64,000 nucleotides of DNA from Pycnococcus provasolii. Its lineage: Eukaryota > Chlorophyta > Pseudoscourfieldiophyceae > Pseudoscourfieldiales > Pycnococcaceae. Each line of letters starts with the position of its first letter. Within the stretch, counting starts at the first letter, position 1. The notes beneath the pieces were generated by a model. It ran no database searches. It was not told where the DNA came from and saw nothing but the letters and a program-made list of their open reading frames with translations. Shown one piece after another: positions 43,201 through 51,814 of this stretch. The stretch is from the NCBI GenBank assembly GCA_938743325.2, contig OW568873.1:496001-560000 (forward strand), written 5' to 3'. The position numbers and the translations under genes were made by a program.

Positions 43201-43823
43201 AGCTCGACCAAATTGGACGCTCGATGGTGATTGGCAAGATTCCCGCGGCGTGGCTGAAGAAGTCCTTCCCCAGCTTAAAGCCGCTCGGGTCGTATGTCAA
43301 TGAGATGGTCGAACGATGCGCCGTCTTCCAAAAGTGGATCGACGAAGGTTCGCCGACTGTCTACTGGCTCAGCGGCTTCTTTTTCACGCAGGCATTCATG
43401 ACGGGTGCCAAGCAGAACTTTGCTCGCAAATACACGATCCCGATCGACGGTGTAGACTTTGACTACGTGGTAAAGGATGGCGAGCACGACTTGGACGAGC
43501 CACCCGAAGATGGCGTGTACTGCAATGGTATGTTCATCGAAGGCGCGAGGTGGGACTACGACGAGCACGTGGTTGGTGAGAGCCAGCCTAAGGTTCTGTG
43601 CACCCCCTTCCCCGCCATTTGGTTCGAGCCGGCGGAGACGACGAAGTTCCGCGAATTCAAGCACTACAATGCGCCGTTGTACAAAACGCTGGAGAGAAGA
43701 GGCATTCTGAGCACTACCGGACACTCCACGAACTTCGTCACTGACATCCGAATACCTACGGAGAAGGATGAAAGTTGGTGGATTAAGAGAGGCGTGGCAC
43801 TGTTTACAAGCCTAAGCGACTAA
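31220..43823 (+). CDS. Axonemal inner-arm dynein heavy chain (DNAH7/DNAH3-like), two exons
   Basis: Exon 1 is 31220-34528 and exon 2 is 34602-43823; together they give 4176 residues, full length for a monomeric inner-arm heavy chain. The N-terminus has a Gly run, then tail and linker (DDHIIKAQAM, WIYLEPIFGAEEIM). The AAA+ ring has P-loops at about residue 1497 (AAA1, GPAGTGKT), 2136 (AAA3, GPTGTGKT) and 2499 (AAA4, GLGGSGRQS). AAA2 at about 1778 reads GESFAMKT, lacking the last P-loop Gly. An EF-hand-like DTDRNSKISMQEL lies between AAA3 and AAA4, followed by the coiled-coil stalk, AAA5/6 (GQANKW-type GLANKW, RNPHYAPE) and the C-terminal domain ending GHSTNFVTDIRIPTEKDE. Close agreement with DNAH7 through the stalk and C-terminus identifies the branch. 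It powers flagellar bending. Confidence 0.95.
34529..34601 (+). other. 73-nt intron of the dynein heavy chain gene
   Basis: Donor GTAAGT follows CTCCTTGAC, and acceptor AAAACAG precedes GACCACATC. Splicing in phase 0 joins QLLLD to DHIIKAQAM, restoring a highly conserved linker sequence. The intron is A/C-rich with possible branch motifs CTAAC. Confidence 0.93.
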
Positions 43824-43977
43824 TTCACCAATACATTATTCACCAATATCACCACCACCACCACCACCACCATTTGGATGGCCCCCCTTTTTTTCAAAAG
43901 TTTAATCAATTGAAAGTAACAAAAAGAAAAAAGTTTTCCATCATTATTTATAGGATGCGTCGGTCTCTGTTTCGTCG

Positions 43978-44390
43978 CTATTCAGCCGCATCTAGATCGG
44001 CCATGAAATCCCATCGTCGGATGCAACGGATAGGGAGTGAAAACGAGTGGCTCGTCATACCAACATGCTGCATGTAAACCTCCATCGTCGTCCAGGTCGC
44101 TGTGTCCATCATACCCGTCCGACGTGCGATGTCGCGAAGCACGGATGGATTGGGCAATTGCCTGAGGCAATTGCCCAATCCATCACTTCCGGCGGCGACG
44201 ACGATGTCGATGCCGTTGTTGCTGCGACTGCGATCGACGACGACGACGATTTTTTCAGCGCGTCTTCGATCTCTCCCCTCTCCTTCTCCTTCTCCCGCGC
44301 CTTCGCCTCTTGGAACGTCGTCCTCCGGCTCACGCCGTCGAGCGGACGCGCCCATTCATTGGCGAGCACGGCATAAGTAAGCCGCGACAT
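43978..44390 (-). pseudogene. Small gene interrupted by a perfect hairpin (possible pseudogene or unrecognised intron)
   Basis: Two minus-strand frames meet at a perfect inverted repeat (44144-44184). The upstream one begins at 44390 (MSRLTYAVLANEWARPLDGV, then a charged KAREKEKERGEIEDALKK helix) and reads to 44109. The downstream one, in another frame, reads RQLPNPSVLRDIARRTGMMD, YMQHVGMTSHSFSLP and ends at 43978. Both look protein-like, so one gene split by a frame change is likely. The hairpin contains two inverted copies of a 19-bp segment, as if a copy of GGCAATTGCCCAATCC had been inserted. A tiny intron (GTGATGG to CTCAG, 25 nt) is formally possible but much shorter than others here. 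No family is recognised. The gene sits just downstream of, and convergent with, the dynein gene. Confidence 0.45.
44144..44184. repeat. Perfect 19-bp inverted repeat with 3-nt loop
   Basis: Arms 44144-44162 and 44166-44184 are exact reverse complements separated by TGA, forming a strong hairpin on either strand. It lies inside a small minus-strand gene, where the reading frame changes. Confidence 0.97.
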
Positions 44391-44771
44391 GCGAAGAGTG
44401 TTGAATTGGAACTTGAATTCTTCCGCTAAGCCCCAGCCCCGTCGAGGGAAAAGACTTGTCTTGTCCTTGAGTCCTCACTCATTCCTTCAACATCCATGGT
44501 GCGCTTGCAGTAGTAAGTCACTTTTGCTGCATTGAATTCAGAGACTGTCGAGTACGAATCGTGTGCAGGAACGACATATAGACTAACCATGGCACGACCG
44601 GGATGCACGAGCGGGATCCCCAAAATGCCAAAAATCCCAAAACGGAGCAGTTTAGGGGGATGGTGCTACAACGGATCCCTGCAGAGGGAAAAATCGACTA
44701 TAGGAAGACACGGAATTAGGTTGTTTTTGATGGAGGAGTCTTTGTTACTTCTTTATCAAGTGCAACGTTGC
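44391..44771. other. Intergenic region between small gene and SmB gene
   Basis: 381 bp with both neighbours on the minus strand, so it contains the promoter of the small gene and the 3' region of SmB. A near-repeat GCCAAAAATCCCAAAA occurs around 44627. No gene or telomere-like motif is seen. Confidence 0.45.
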
Positions 44772-45359
44772 TTATTGCGGCGGTGGCGGCATCCCAGGAG
44801 GCGGTGGTGGCATTCCAGGAGGCGGTGGTTGCATACCAGGCGGTGGTGGCATGCTGGGCGGCGGTGGCATACCAGGTCGAAACGGCGGAGGTGGCATGCC
44901 AGGCGGTGGTGCGCCCATCATGAAACCCGGTTGAGGTCCACCCACCCCGCGCGCGGGTCCCGCAAGTCCCGCGGGGGCACCCGAAGCTGGCCTCGGCGGT
45001 GCTGGTGGTGCGCCTCGTCCGACGGCGCGCGCGACGCCCTGTCCGGTGGGCACGCCTCCCGCGGGCACGACGGGCGTGTGTACCGCCGCAGGCGGTCCTT
45101 CGATGGTCAAGTTGACAACCTCGATGCCTCGCACGAGTACGAGTCCAAGCACGCGCCGAATTGATCGCGCGTTTGCGTCTGCGGCTGCACTTGCGTTATG
45201 TTTCCCCACGAGCCTGATTTCTTCTGTGTCCGCGAGTACGAGGTTGAGGTGTCTGTCGAACGCGAGGAACCTTCCAATGAGCGCGCGTCCGTCCTGGAGC
45301 GTGACTCTCACTCGGTGGTTGACGTAGTTGAGCAGCTTCGACGTCTTGCTGATGGCCAT
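44772..45359 (-). CDS. SMB: Small nuclear ribonucleoprotein SmB/B'
   Basis: A 195-residue core spliceosomal Sm protein. Residues 1-90 form the Sm fold: Sm1 in HRVRVTLQDGRALIGRFLAF with DRHLNLVLADTEEIR, and Sm2 in VLGLVLVRGIEVVNLTIEGP. Residues 91-195 are Gly/Pro/Ala-rich and end in repeated PPPPGMP units with a GRG-type patch, the hallmark of SmB/B'/N, which binds proline-recognition domains. It assembles with the other Sm proteins around U1, U2, U4 and U5 snRNAs. Length is shorter than human SmB (231-240) but like many protists. The gene is divergent from SLY1, with a TTAGGG array between. Confidence 0.93.
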   Translation of the reverse strand: MAISKTSKLLNYVNHRVRVTLQDGRALIGRFLAFDRHLNLVLADTEEIRLVGKHNASAAADANARSIRRVLGLVLVRGIEVVNLTIEGPPAAVHTPVVPAGGVPTGQGVARAVGRGAPPAPPRPASGAPAGLAGPARGVGGPQPGFMMGAPPPGMPPPPFRPGMPPPPSMPPPPGMQPPPPGMPPPPPGMPPPPQ

Positions 45360-45734
45360 GGTATGTACTTGCTGCTATCACAAACAACAAGTATGTAACT
45401 GCGTCGCACACTATATACACTATAGAACGTGTAAACACGAACGGGAAAACAGGTAGTTACTCAAGGGGGAAAGGAGGAATCCAGTACACAAGGGCGCCGC
45501 CGCCAGCACTACGATAAGGACTACCTTGCGGGTACCCGGGTATCAAGAACCCTAAACTGAACCTTAGGGTTAGGGTTAGGGTTAGGGTTAGGGTTTTTGC
45601 CGCGCCCCATCCTTCCCTTCTGCCGAATATTCCCCTTAGGGTCCTGTTCTCTGGACCTCGAGGGATCTCCCTCCGTGGCCTTTCGAAACATTTATATTTT
45701 ATTCTCACACGCCGTTTGTTTCCGAGTCTTTCAG
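45360..45734. other. SmB/SLY1 divergent intergenic region
   Basis: 375 bp between divergent start codons, presumably a shared promoter. It contains a TTAGGG array (separate entry) about 140-170 bp upstream of the SLY1 ATG. A TTTCAG immediately precedes that ATG, so a 5' UTR intron ending there is possible. Confidence 0.5.
45564..45596 (+). repeat. TTAGGG telomere-like array
   Basis: Five uninterrupted TTAGGG units in plus orientation lie between the divergent SmB and SLY1 genes; a single CCCTAA occurs just upstream near 45550. Confidence 0.95.
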
Positions 45735-47777
45735 ATGGCTCTCAGAGAGAAAAGTGGTGGTGCGATGTCTGGAGCAGATGTCGCGTCGTTACTGTCGTTG
45801 CCATTTCTGTCCGACAACTCGATCAGGTCACGTCAAATCCTCTCATTAGCTAAGCTGCTCTCATCGCCTTCTCCTGGAGAATCCCCTGGGGACTCGGGGG
45901 AGTTCAAGGTGTTTGTTTTAGATGCGCTGGCGAGAGATATCGTTGCACCTCTTCTTAAAGTTCAAGATTTACGTAAACTTGGTGTTACACTTCACCTCGC
46001 TCTGGAAGACGCGTCAAGACAAGCAATACCGGACGTGCCCGCAGTGTACCTGTGCGCACCTACACCTGAAAATATCTCACGCATCGTGAACGACACCGTC
46101 GCTGGCATGTACGCCGCTGCCTCACTCAACTTCACACCCTCAATCAGCCGCGTGTCCATGGAGGCACTCGCGCGAGAAATGATCAACGGAAGCAAGGCTG
46201 GCGGAGGAACGGACGCGTCGAACGGAACGGCGTCGGGAAACGCGTTAAGCCGTGTCAGATCAGTCTTCGACCAGTACATGTCGTTCGTCAGCCTAGAGCC
46301 AAACTTCTTCAGCCTGCGTATCCCGGACGCGTACGTCGCATTCAACGATCCCGCGGCGCGTGACGTCGACGTCGCCAACGCCACGTCGCGCGTCGTGGAA
46401 GGCCTGTTCTCAGCGCTCGCCACCGTCGGCGCCATGCCGTGGTGCCTGCGCTGTCCTCGTGGAGGTATCGCGGAGCACGTTGCCGGCGCACTTCACGCCA
46501 AACTCAAAGACCACGCAAATCCAGCGAAAAGTACAATCTTCGCGACCGACGACGCCGCGAGGCCACTCGTCGTCATCCTCGACCGAAATTTCGACCTCGG
46601 AACGGCTCTTGCTCACAGCTGGGACTACCAGCCGCTTGTGCACGACGTGCTCAGCCTAAAGCTGAACCGCGTCTCCGTTCCGCCGTCGTCGGGGGGAACG
46701 GCGTCGCCCAAGGCTGCGAAGACGTACGATCTCGATCGCGACGACTTTTTTTGGTCCACGCACGCAGCTTCGCCATTTCCCAAGGTTGCCGAGGACGTGG
46801 ACGTTCAGCTGAACCAGTACAAGCGTGCGGTGGAGGAAATCTCCAAGCAGGCAACCGCGGGTGACGATCCGTCCGCGGCATTCGACGCAAATCGCAGCGA
46901 CCTGAGCGCGAACACAAAAAAGCTCATGTCCGCCGTCAACTCGCTTCCAGAGCTCACGGCGCGCAAGCGCATCATCGACAAGCACACGAACATTGCGACG
47001 AGCTTGCTTGGATCCATCAAGACGCGAAGCCTCGACGTGTACTGCTCGGTAGAGGCGGAGCTGATGACTGGCAAGGGTGACCGCGCCGCGGCGGCGCAGC
47101 TTTTGTCCGCGGCGGTGGGAGGCGGAGGTGGCGAAGGGTCGCTGCGTGGCACGGCTACGGACCACCTGCGCCTTGCGCTCGTGCACCTTCTTTCCGGCGG
47201 ATCTGGCGCCGGCGACTCGGAGGGCGTGGAGTCGAGCCTGCGATCTCTTGGATGCGACATGGGTGCTTACCTGTACGCGAAGCGCATGGTAAGCCTGAAC
47301 CTCGCGGGTCCCGCGCCTGGCAGCGGCGTTACCGGCGCCTCGGCCGGCGTCGGCGGAATGACGGCGCGCGATTCAGACGGCAATCTGCTCAGCGACTGGG
47401 CGGACAAGGCATTCAGCTCCGTCACGAAGGGTGTCAAGGCGCTGATGATGAGCGAGCGCCGGCCGGCGGTAGTGGACGCGTGCGAGGCTCTGATTTCAGA
47501 GGGCGCGTCGTCCTCCGCGGTGCCTCTGGGCACGGCACCGCGCATTGACGTCTCAAACTTCGCCCGTTTCGAGCCACGCGGCTCCTCTAGCGGCACCGCG
47601 CCTCGTTCTGTGGTGGTGTTCATGGTTGGCGGCGGTTGCTACGCGGAGTACCTGAGCTTGAATGCATGGAGCAAGAGCGTGGGCGTGCGCACGACGTACG
47701 GGTGCACAGAGTGCGTGTCCGGCGGCGAGCTCGCGGCGCAGCTGTCGGTGCTGGGTGACAAGGCGAGTTTGAAGTAA
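45735..47777 (+). CDS. SLY1: SLY1/SCFD1 Sec1-Munc18 protein for ER-Golgi fusion
   Basis: A 680-residue SM protein from the ATG at 45735 (the frame is open upstream through a telomere-like array, so the upstream part is not counted). Family landmarks are LLKVQDLRKLGVTLHLALED near residue 70-95, PAVYLCAPTPENISRIVND, RPLVVILDRNFDLGTALAHS followed by WDYQPLVHDVL, and the C-terminal VVVFMVGGGCYAEYLSLNAW with TTYGCTECVSGGELAAQL, which matches SLY1 rather than VPS45, VPS33 or SEC1. It binds the syntaxin-5/Sed5 N-terminus and chaperones SNARE assembly in ER-Golgi traffic. A Gly/Ser-rich insertion sits at about 310-330 and another near 520-545. Slightly longer than human SCFD1 (642). Confidence 0.9.
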   Translation: MALREKSGGAMSGADVASLLSLPFLSDNSIRSRQILSLAKLLSSPSPGESPGDSGEFKVFVLDALARDIVAPLLKVQDLRKLGVTLHLALEDASRQAIPDVPAVYLCAPTPENISRIVNDTVAGMYAAASLNFTPSISRVSMEALAREMINGSKAGGGTDASNGTASGNALSRVRSVFDQYMSFVSLEPNFFSLRIPDAYVAFNDPAARDVDVANATSRVVEGLFSALATVGAMPWCLRCPRGGIAEHVAGALHAKLKDHANPAKSTIFATDDAARPLVVILDRNFDLGTALAHSWDYQPLVHDVLSLKLNRVSVPPSSGGTASPKAAKTYDLDRDDFFWSTHAASPFPKVAEDVDVQLNQYKRAVEEISKQATAGDDPSAAFDANRSDLSANTKKLMSAVNSLPELTARKRIIDKHTNIATSLLGSIKTRSLDVYCSVEAELMTGKGDRAAAAQLLSAAVGGGGGEGSLRGTATDHLRLALVHLLSGGSGAGDSEGVESSLRSLGCDMGAYLYAKRMVSLNLAGPAPGSGVTGASAGVGGMTARDSDGNLLSDWADKAFSSVTKGVKALMMSERRPAVVDACEALISEGASSSAVPLGTAPRIDVSNFARFEPRGSSSGTAPRSVVVFMVGGGCYAEYLSLNAWSKSVGVRTTYGCTECVSGGELAAQLSVLGDKASLK

Positions 47778-48029
47778 CCCACAACTCATCTTTCTTCCAA
47801 CTAAGAGTACAGTAAGTACTACAGAGGTCGCTGATCTTCAAGCTGATGTTGTGCTTTTATTAAAATCTACATAGACCTAACCCCGACTGACTCCTGTACT
47901 GTGATCCCTCCCTTCGGCCTTCCTTCTGTAGTTCTGTCAGTGAAGTGAAGTGAACCCCAGGGGGCCCCCGGGGGTGAGTGACCGGTCTTTGGAATCCTTC
48001 GTCTCCCCGAATGGAATTGATTTCTTTGG

Positions 48030-48983
48030 ATGTCCCCCGTGGCAAATCAGAATTTGATGTCCTCCGCATCAAATCAGCCGTGCTTTTATTATGATGATGG
48101 CATTGCTCGCCACGTCTGCGCCCGCGGCTGCTTCTTCGCCTCCTACGAGCCCGCGCGTCGGCTGATGGCTCTCAAGCTTGCGTGTCTCGTGAGTTCAGGT
48201 GAGTTTGTGGAGGAGTCTGGTGGGTCTCGTGGGGGGGAGCGTTTGGTGGGTTGGAGCGCGTTTTGGTCACCTCGTGATTCTGGTAAAGGTGACGTTTGTT
48301 TCGTCGCACCGGACGGTACCATATGCACATCCACAAAATCTGCGCTGCGTAAGGCGGGTATGCACGAAAAAGTCATCAGTGCGAAGGATGTTGACGCACT
48401 TGCGCGTGACGCAAACGACGAGCACGTGAACGCGTGCATCGCGGATATCGCAAACATGGCGTCGACGACGACCCACGACTGGAGTGAAGGCTCAAGTCCG
48501 TTTGGACTTCTCGAGGAAATCTATGCACACGACGCGTCGCCGTGGAGATTGCTGGCGTCTTGCATCTTGCTCAATCAAACGAGAAGGAGAATATGCTTGG
48601 ACGCCGTTGCAACACAACTATTCCGTAGGTTTCCGACACCACTTGCACTCAAAATGGCTGCATCAAGGAATGAAATCGATGTTTTGGCGTTGTTGACAAC
48701 CTTACTACGCCCTCTCGGCATGCACCGCAAACGTGCCAAGACGCTTATTGCGCTGGCGTCAGCACTCGAGTCGAAGATGTGGGCAGTCGATACGTCGCCA
48801 ACCCCTATCCTGTGGCGCGACCGATTAGCGGCTTTGAAGAGTCTACCAGGCGTTGGTCACTACGCAGTGGAGGCATACACGCTCTTTATTGAGCGGCGTA
48901 TCGATGAGGTGCATGGCAAGAGCGATCATGCGCTTCGTTGGTACCGTGCCTGGCGTCGCCATTGCGACTTGTGTACGGAATAA
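48030..48983 (+). CDS. MBD4-like HhH-GPD DNA glycosylase with possible MBD
   Basis: A 317-residue protein. The C-terminal half is an HhH-GPD glycosylase of the MBD4 type: SPFGLLEEIYAHDASPWRLL, ASCILLNQTRRR, LLRPLGMHRKRAKTL, helix-hairpin-helix LPGVGHYAVEAYTLF and the catalytic Asp near residue 299 in KSDHALRWY. There is no iron-sulfur cluster. Upstream, about residues 73-110 (LVGWSAFWSPRDSGKGDVCF, then APDGTICTSTKSALR) resembles a methyl-CpG-binding domain, as in animal MBD4, though this is a weak match. It should excise T or U from G mismatches made by deamination of 5-methylcytosine, in the nucleus. The start is the first ATG; a second at residue 10 is possible. Confidence 0.85.
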   Translation: MSPVANQNLMSSASNQPCFYYDDGIARHVCARGCFFASYEPARRLMALKLACLVSSGEFVEESGGSRGGERLVGWSAFWSPRDSGKGDVCFVAPDGTICTSTKSALRKAGMHEKVISAKDVDALARDANDEHVNACIADIANMASTTTHDWSEGSSPFGLLEEIYAHDASPWRLLASCILLNQTRRRICLDAVATQLFRRFPTPLALKMAASRNEIDVLALLTTLLRPLGMHRKRAKTLIALASALESKMWAVDTSPTPILWRDRLAALKSLPGVGHYAVEAYTLFIERRIDEVHGKSDHALRWYRAWRRHCDLCTE

Positions 48984-49146
48984 GAATTCAAGAATTCAAT
49001 TGTATTAAGGTTAGTTAGTGTATGTACTGTATGCGTAGCAAAACAATCCAAATTCAGCTCAGTAACAAAGTTATTTTTTTGAAACCTAAAGTAGTAAAAT
49101 AAAGAAGCAAAATCGCCAAGCAACACAAAAACACAAAAAAAGTTGA

Positions 49147-50658
49147 TCATGCAGCCTCCAGTTCCTCGGCATCATCAGCTTCCATGGCAGAGTCGCCGGT
49201 TCCGCTGACGTCGCCGCCTCGCTTGTACGTCGATTTTGGCAACGCCGGCATCGCGACGCCAGTCAGCTTTTCGTGCTCGCGGCAGAGGGCTTTGTATCGC
49301 ACTCGCAAATCGTCAAGCTCTGTGCCCAGCTGCGCATTCTCATTCACGAGACGCTGCACGCGTCCATGTAGGTCCTCACACTCAGACTGCTTTCGAAGTC
49401 GGCTCCGACGAGCGCTCTCGCGATTGCTCTGCTTGCGTCGCTGACGCTTCACCTCGCGTTCATCCCCACCTGCCGTCACGGCGAGGATACCCGCCGCAGC
49501 AGCGGCTGCCGCATCGTACGTCGCTTTTCCGCTTCCGCTTCCTCCAGGGGCGGCGTCACGTCCTCCATCCGCGTCGCTGACACCAGGAGTCCCGCGTCGG
49601 CTTGGTGTGGGAAGCGCAGTGCCACTCGTTTGTGTGCGCTCGTGTCCGGTCGTGTCCAACTTAACTTGCTGCTTGCCGGCGGATGGCGCCGCGGGTGGCG
49701 GCGGTGGCGGCGGCGGCGGTGGTGGTGGACCTCCTTCTTCGGCTGTCGGCGTCAGAGCTCTGTCGACGCTCCCTCCAAACAAACTGCTGAGCGCGGCGGC
49801 TGCAAGTTCCTCCTGCGTGTCCTTCTTGCGTTTGGACGACTCCTTCGCCAGCTTACCGCTGAGATCCGTCTCCGACGCCGTTCGTCGCGTGGCGAGAGGT
49901 CTCATCGGCTGCGCGCGCGTGTCGGTTGCGTTGGACGGCGTGGCCGCACGCTGTTGCTGCGACATGAGCGCGGCGAGGCTTGGTGCACTCTGCGAGGGCA
50001 CCATGCCGAGTGCCGCGTGCGTCTCGTTGTCGTGCTGGTGGTGTCCTCCCACCGCCGCGGCTGCGGCTGCGGCTGCGGCTGCAGCCGCCGCCGCGGATGC
50101 AGCGGCGGATGGTATTTGGGTCGTGTTGTTTGCTGCAGACGGGCTGAAAGCTCCAAACGCACCAAACTGACCAGCGGCTGCGAGATACGGCGTGAACATC
50201 GCCGCCTTTTGTTGTTGGTTGGGAGGGGGAAGTGTGTGTGTGTGTGTGTGTGTGTGGTTGGTGAGTGAGTGAGTTTTGTTTGGAGCGAGCTTGTTGAGTT
50301 TGCTGGCGTGAGTTTTATGAGAACATACCTGGTTTGCCCACAGGTTCGCAAAGTTCGCCGCCGTGGCTCCTGGCGCCGCCCCAAACATCGCCGCCCCTTG
50401 GGACGCGGCAGCACCTGAGAAGTTCTTCGCGAAGAGCGCGGCGAACGCCGCGGGGTCCATAGACGCTGCTGCTGCTGCTGCTGCTGCACCCATATTTGAG
50501 GCGGACCCCGCTAGCCCTCCCTGAGAGACCCCAGCCGCATTCAGATTAGCCGTATTAGCTAGTGCGGCATCCCCACCACTCTGAGATGCCGCCTTTTTCC
50601 CTCCCATAGCCTGCCCTCCCCTGGAAGGGAGCTGCACGGTCAGTGAGGTGGTAGTCAT
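49147..50658 (-). CDS. bZIP transcription factor, plant G-box-factor-like (two exons)
   Basis: Coding exons 50658-50329 and 50205-49147 give 462 residues; the intron between is a multiple of three and reads through without a stop. The basic region EVKRQRRKQSNRESARRSRL with RKQSECEDL is followed by a leucine zipper (heptads through LVNENAQLGTELDDLRVRYK). N-x7-R (NRESARRSR) and flanks agree closely with plant group G (GBF) bZIPs, predicting binding to ACGT-core G-boxes. The rest is low complexity: Ala runs, a Pro run of about 12, Gly-rich parts. The start codon at 50658 (MTTTSLTVQLPSRGG) was chosen over an upstream frame of non-protein-like composition. Nuclear location is expected. Confidence 0.88.
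   Translation of the reverse strand: MTTTSLTVQLPSRGGQAMGGKKAASQSGGDAALANTANLNAAGVSQGGLAGSASNMGAAAAAAAASMDPAAFAALFAKNFSGAAASQGAAMFGAAPGATAANFANLWANQVCSHKTHASKLNKLAPNKTHSLTNHTHTHTHTLPPPNQQQKAAMFTPYLAAAGQFGAFGAFSPSAANNTTQIPSAAASAAAAAAAAAAAAAAVGGHHQHDNETHAALGMVPSQSAPSLAALMSQQQRAATPSNATDTRAQPMRPLATRRTASETDLSGKLAKESSKRKKDTQEELAAAALSSLFGGSVDRALTPTAEEGGPPPPPPPPPPPPAAPSAGKQQVKLDTTGHERTQTSGTALPTPSRRGTPGVSDADGGRDAAPGGSGSGKATYDAAAAAAAGILAVTAGGDEREVKRQRRKQSNRESARRSRLRKQSECEDLHGRVQRLVNENAQLGTELDDLRVRYKALCREHEKLTGVAMPALPKSTYKRGGDVSGTGDSAMEADDAEELEAA
50206..50328 (-). other. 123-nt in-frame intron of the bZIP gene
   Basis: Donor GTATGT follows AACCAG, and acceptor CAAAAG precedes GCGGCGATG on the minus strand. 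Removal leaves NLWANQAAMFTPYLAAAG; retention would insert 41 residues including a Thr-His run from a CA repeat. The contrast in composition supports an intron. Confidence 0.85.
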
Positions 50659-51814
50659 TATGGATGAAGAAAGAGCCAGGAAGTGGAAATACACGAGATC
50701 TCCAGAGGTGGTAGCCTGTTTCAAGACACGGAAATGACAAAGGAGGACGTGGAGCCTCCGCGAGATGGAGACCGATGAAGGGAGGGTGCCCCCAGATGGA
50801 GGCGTCGACGTGGAGCCAGTATTCGTTTTGTTTTTTCCAGGGCTGAAGGGGGGGACTCCGGGGGGTGCCGGGAGTCCCAGTGGGAAATTCCGCATCCCCT
50901 CAGCCGCTCAGACCTCGCGCCACCAAACCACACCACAGACCGGGGAGTTTCCCTGAGTGTGAGGTGCTGGTGCCCCCTGGACCGGAGGGCCAACAGGGAC
51001 CCGTCAGCTTTAGGTCGGCACCTCGGGCCACCGAGTCCAAGGAATTGTGTCGTCTTTGGGCGAGATTAGCGTAGTTGTGTTTGGACGGCCTAGATTTGCC
51101 GCCGGCGTGTTTGGTGTGGCCACGAAGGCGGCCCATTTCCGCCCTTCGGGGTGCCTCCCAGTGCCTTCCAGTTGCCTCCCGCCAACTGCATTCTCCTGAA
51201 TAGGACGCCAACTTGGCGTCTAAGCTTGGCCGAACTCACAGTCTCACAGGTAGACTGGTGTAGACAGGGCCGGAACGGGGAGTATGTACGATAGTACTAC
51301 AGTAGTCCGAGGTTCCTCGACCTAAAGTGGCTGCGTGCATTTTGCAGTGCCAACACAGTACAGGCGTTGTGCGAGACGGCGGCCTGCACAGTGGACCTGG
51401 ACACTGGTGCACTTTTCCAACGTGGTGGTCAAGACAATTTCTAGTGCTACCAAATTCGTCCAGAAAAATCAAAGCGTTAGGCAGCCCCTTGGGGGCTCCT
51501 TTCGCAGTCGCAGATACCTCTCGCCTCGAAAGAACATGATGAGCTCGTATTTCATGCGACTAACAGCCGGGTTTTTTTGACCACTTGAATCAACGTGATG
51601 CAAGACTGGTGTTTTGCGATCCGAGAAACTCGACGAGGCTTCGTTGGCTTGTGTCTCTGTCTGACCGCCATGCTCTCCCTGCTCCTCTAGTCCGCTGCGA
51701 GCTGCTCGCAATCACAAGTGAAGACATTATTGCCGCAGGAGTGTCGCTCCTCCTCCACAGACTGTACGGTACTACACATATCATTTATTACAAAATAAGT
51801 GCACATTTCGCAGG
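50659..51814. other. Intergenic region upstream of the bZIP gene
   Basis: 1.16 kb between two minus-strand genes; it should hold the bZIP promoter and leader and the 3' end of DPH1. A GACGCCAA/TTGGCGTC inverted repeat occurs at about 51203-51219. No telomere-like motif, RNA gene or convincing frame was seen. Confidence 0.5.

Noticed and set aside
44157-44181. 25-nt intron inside the hairpin
   Set aside because: GT and AG are present, but the three supported introns are 73-123 nt, so such a short intron is unlikely without RNA evidence.
44144-44184. Hairpin as a transcription terminator or microRNA precursor
   Set aside because: Eukaryotic context, no U-tract, and the position inside a coding-like frame fits a duplicated inverted segment better; a small RNA origin was not supported by length.
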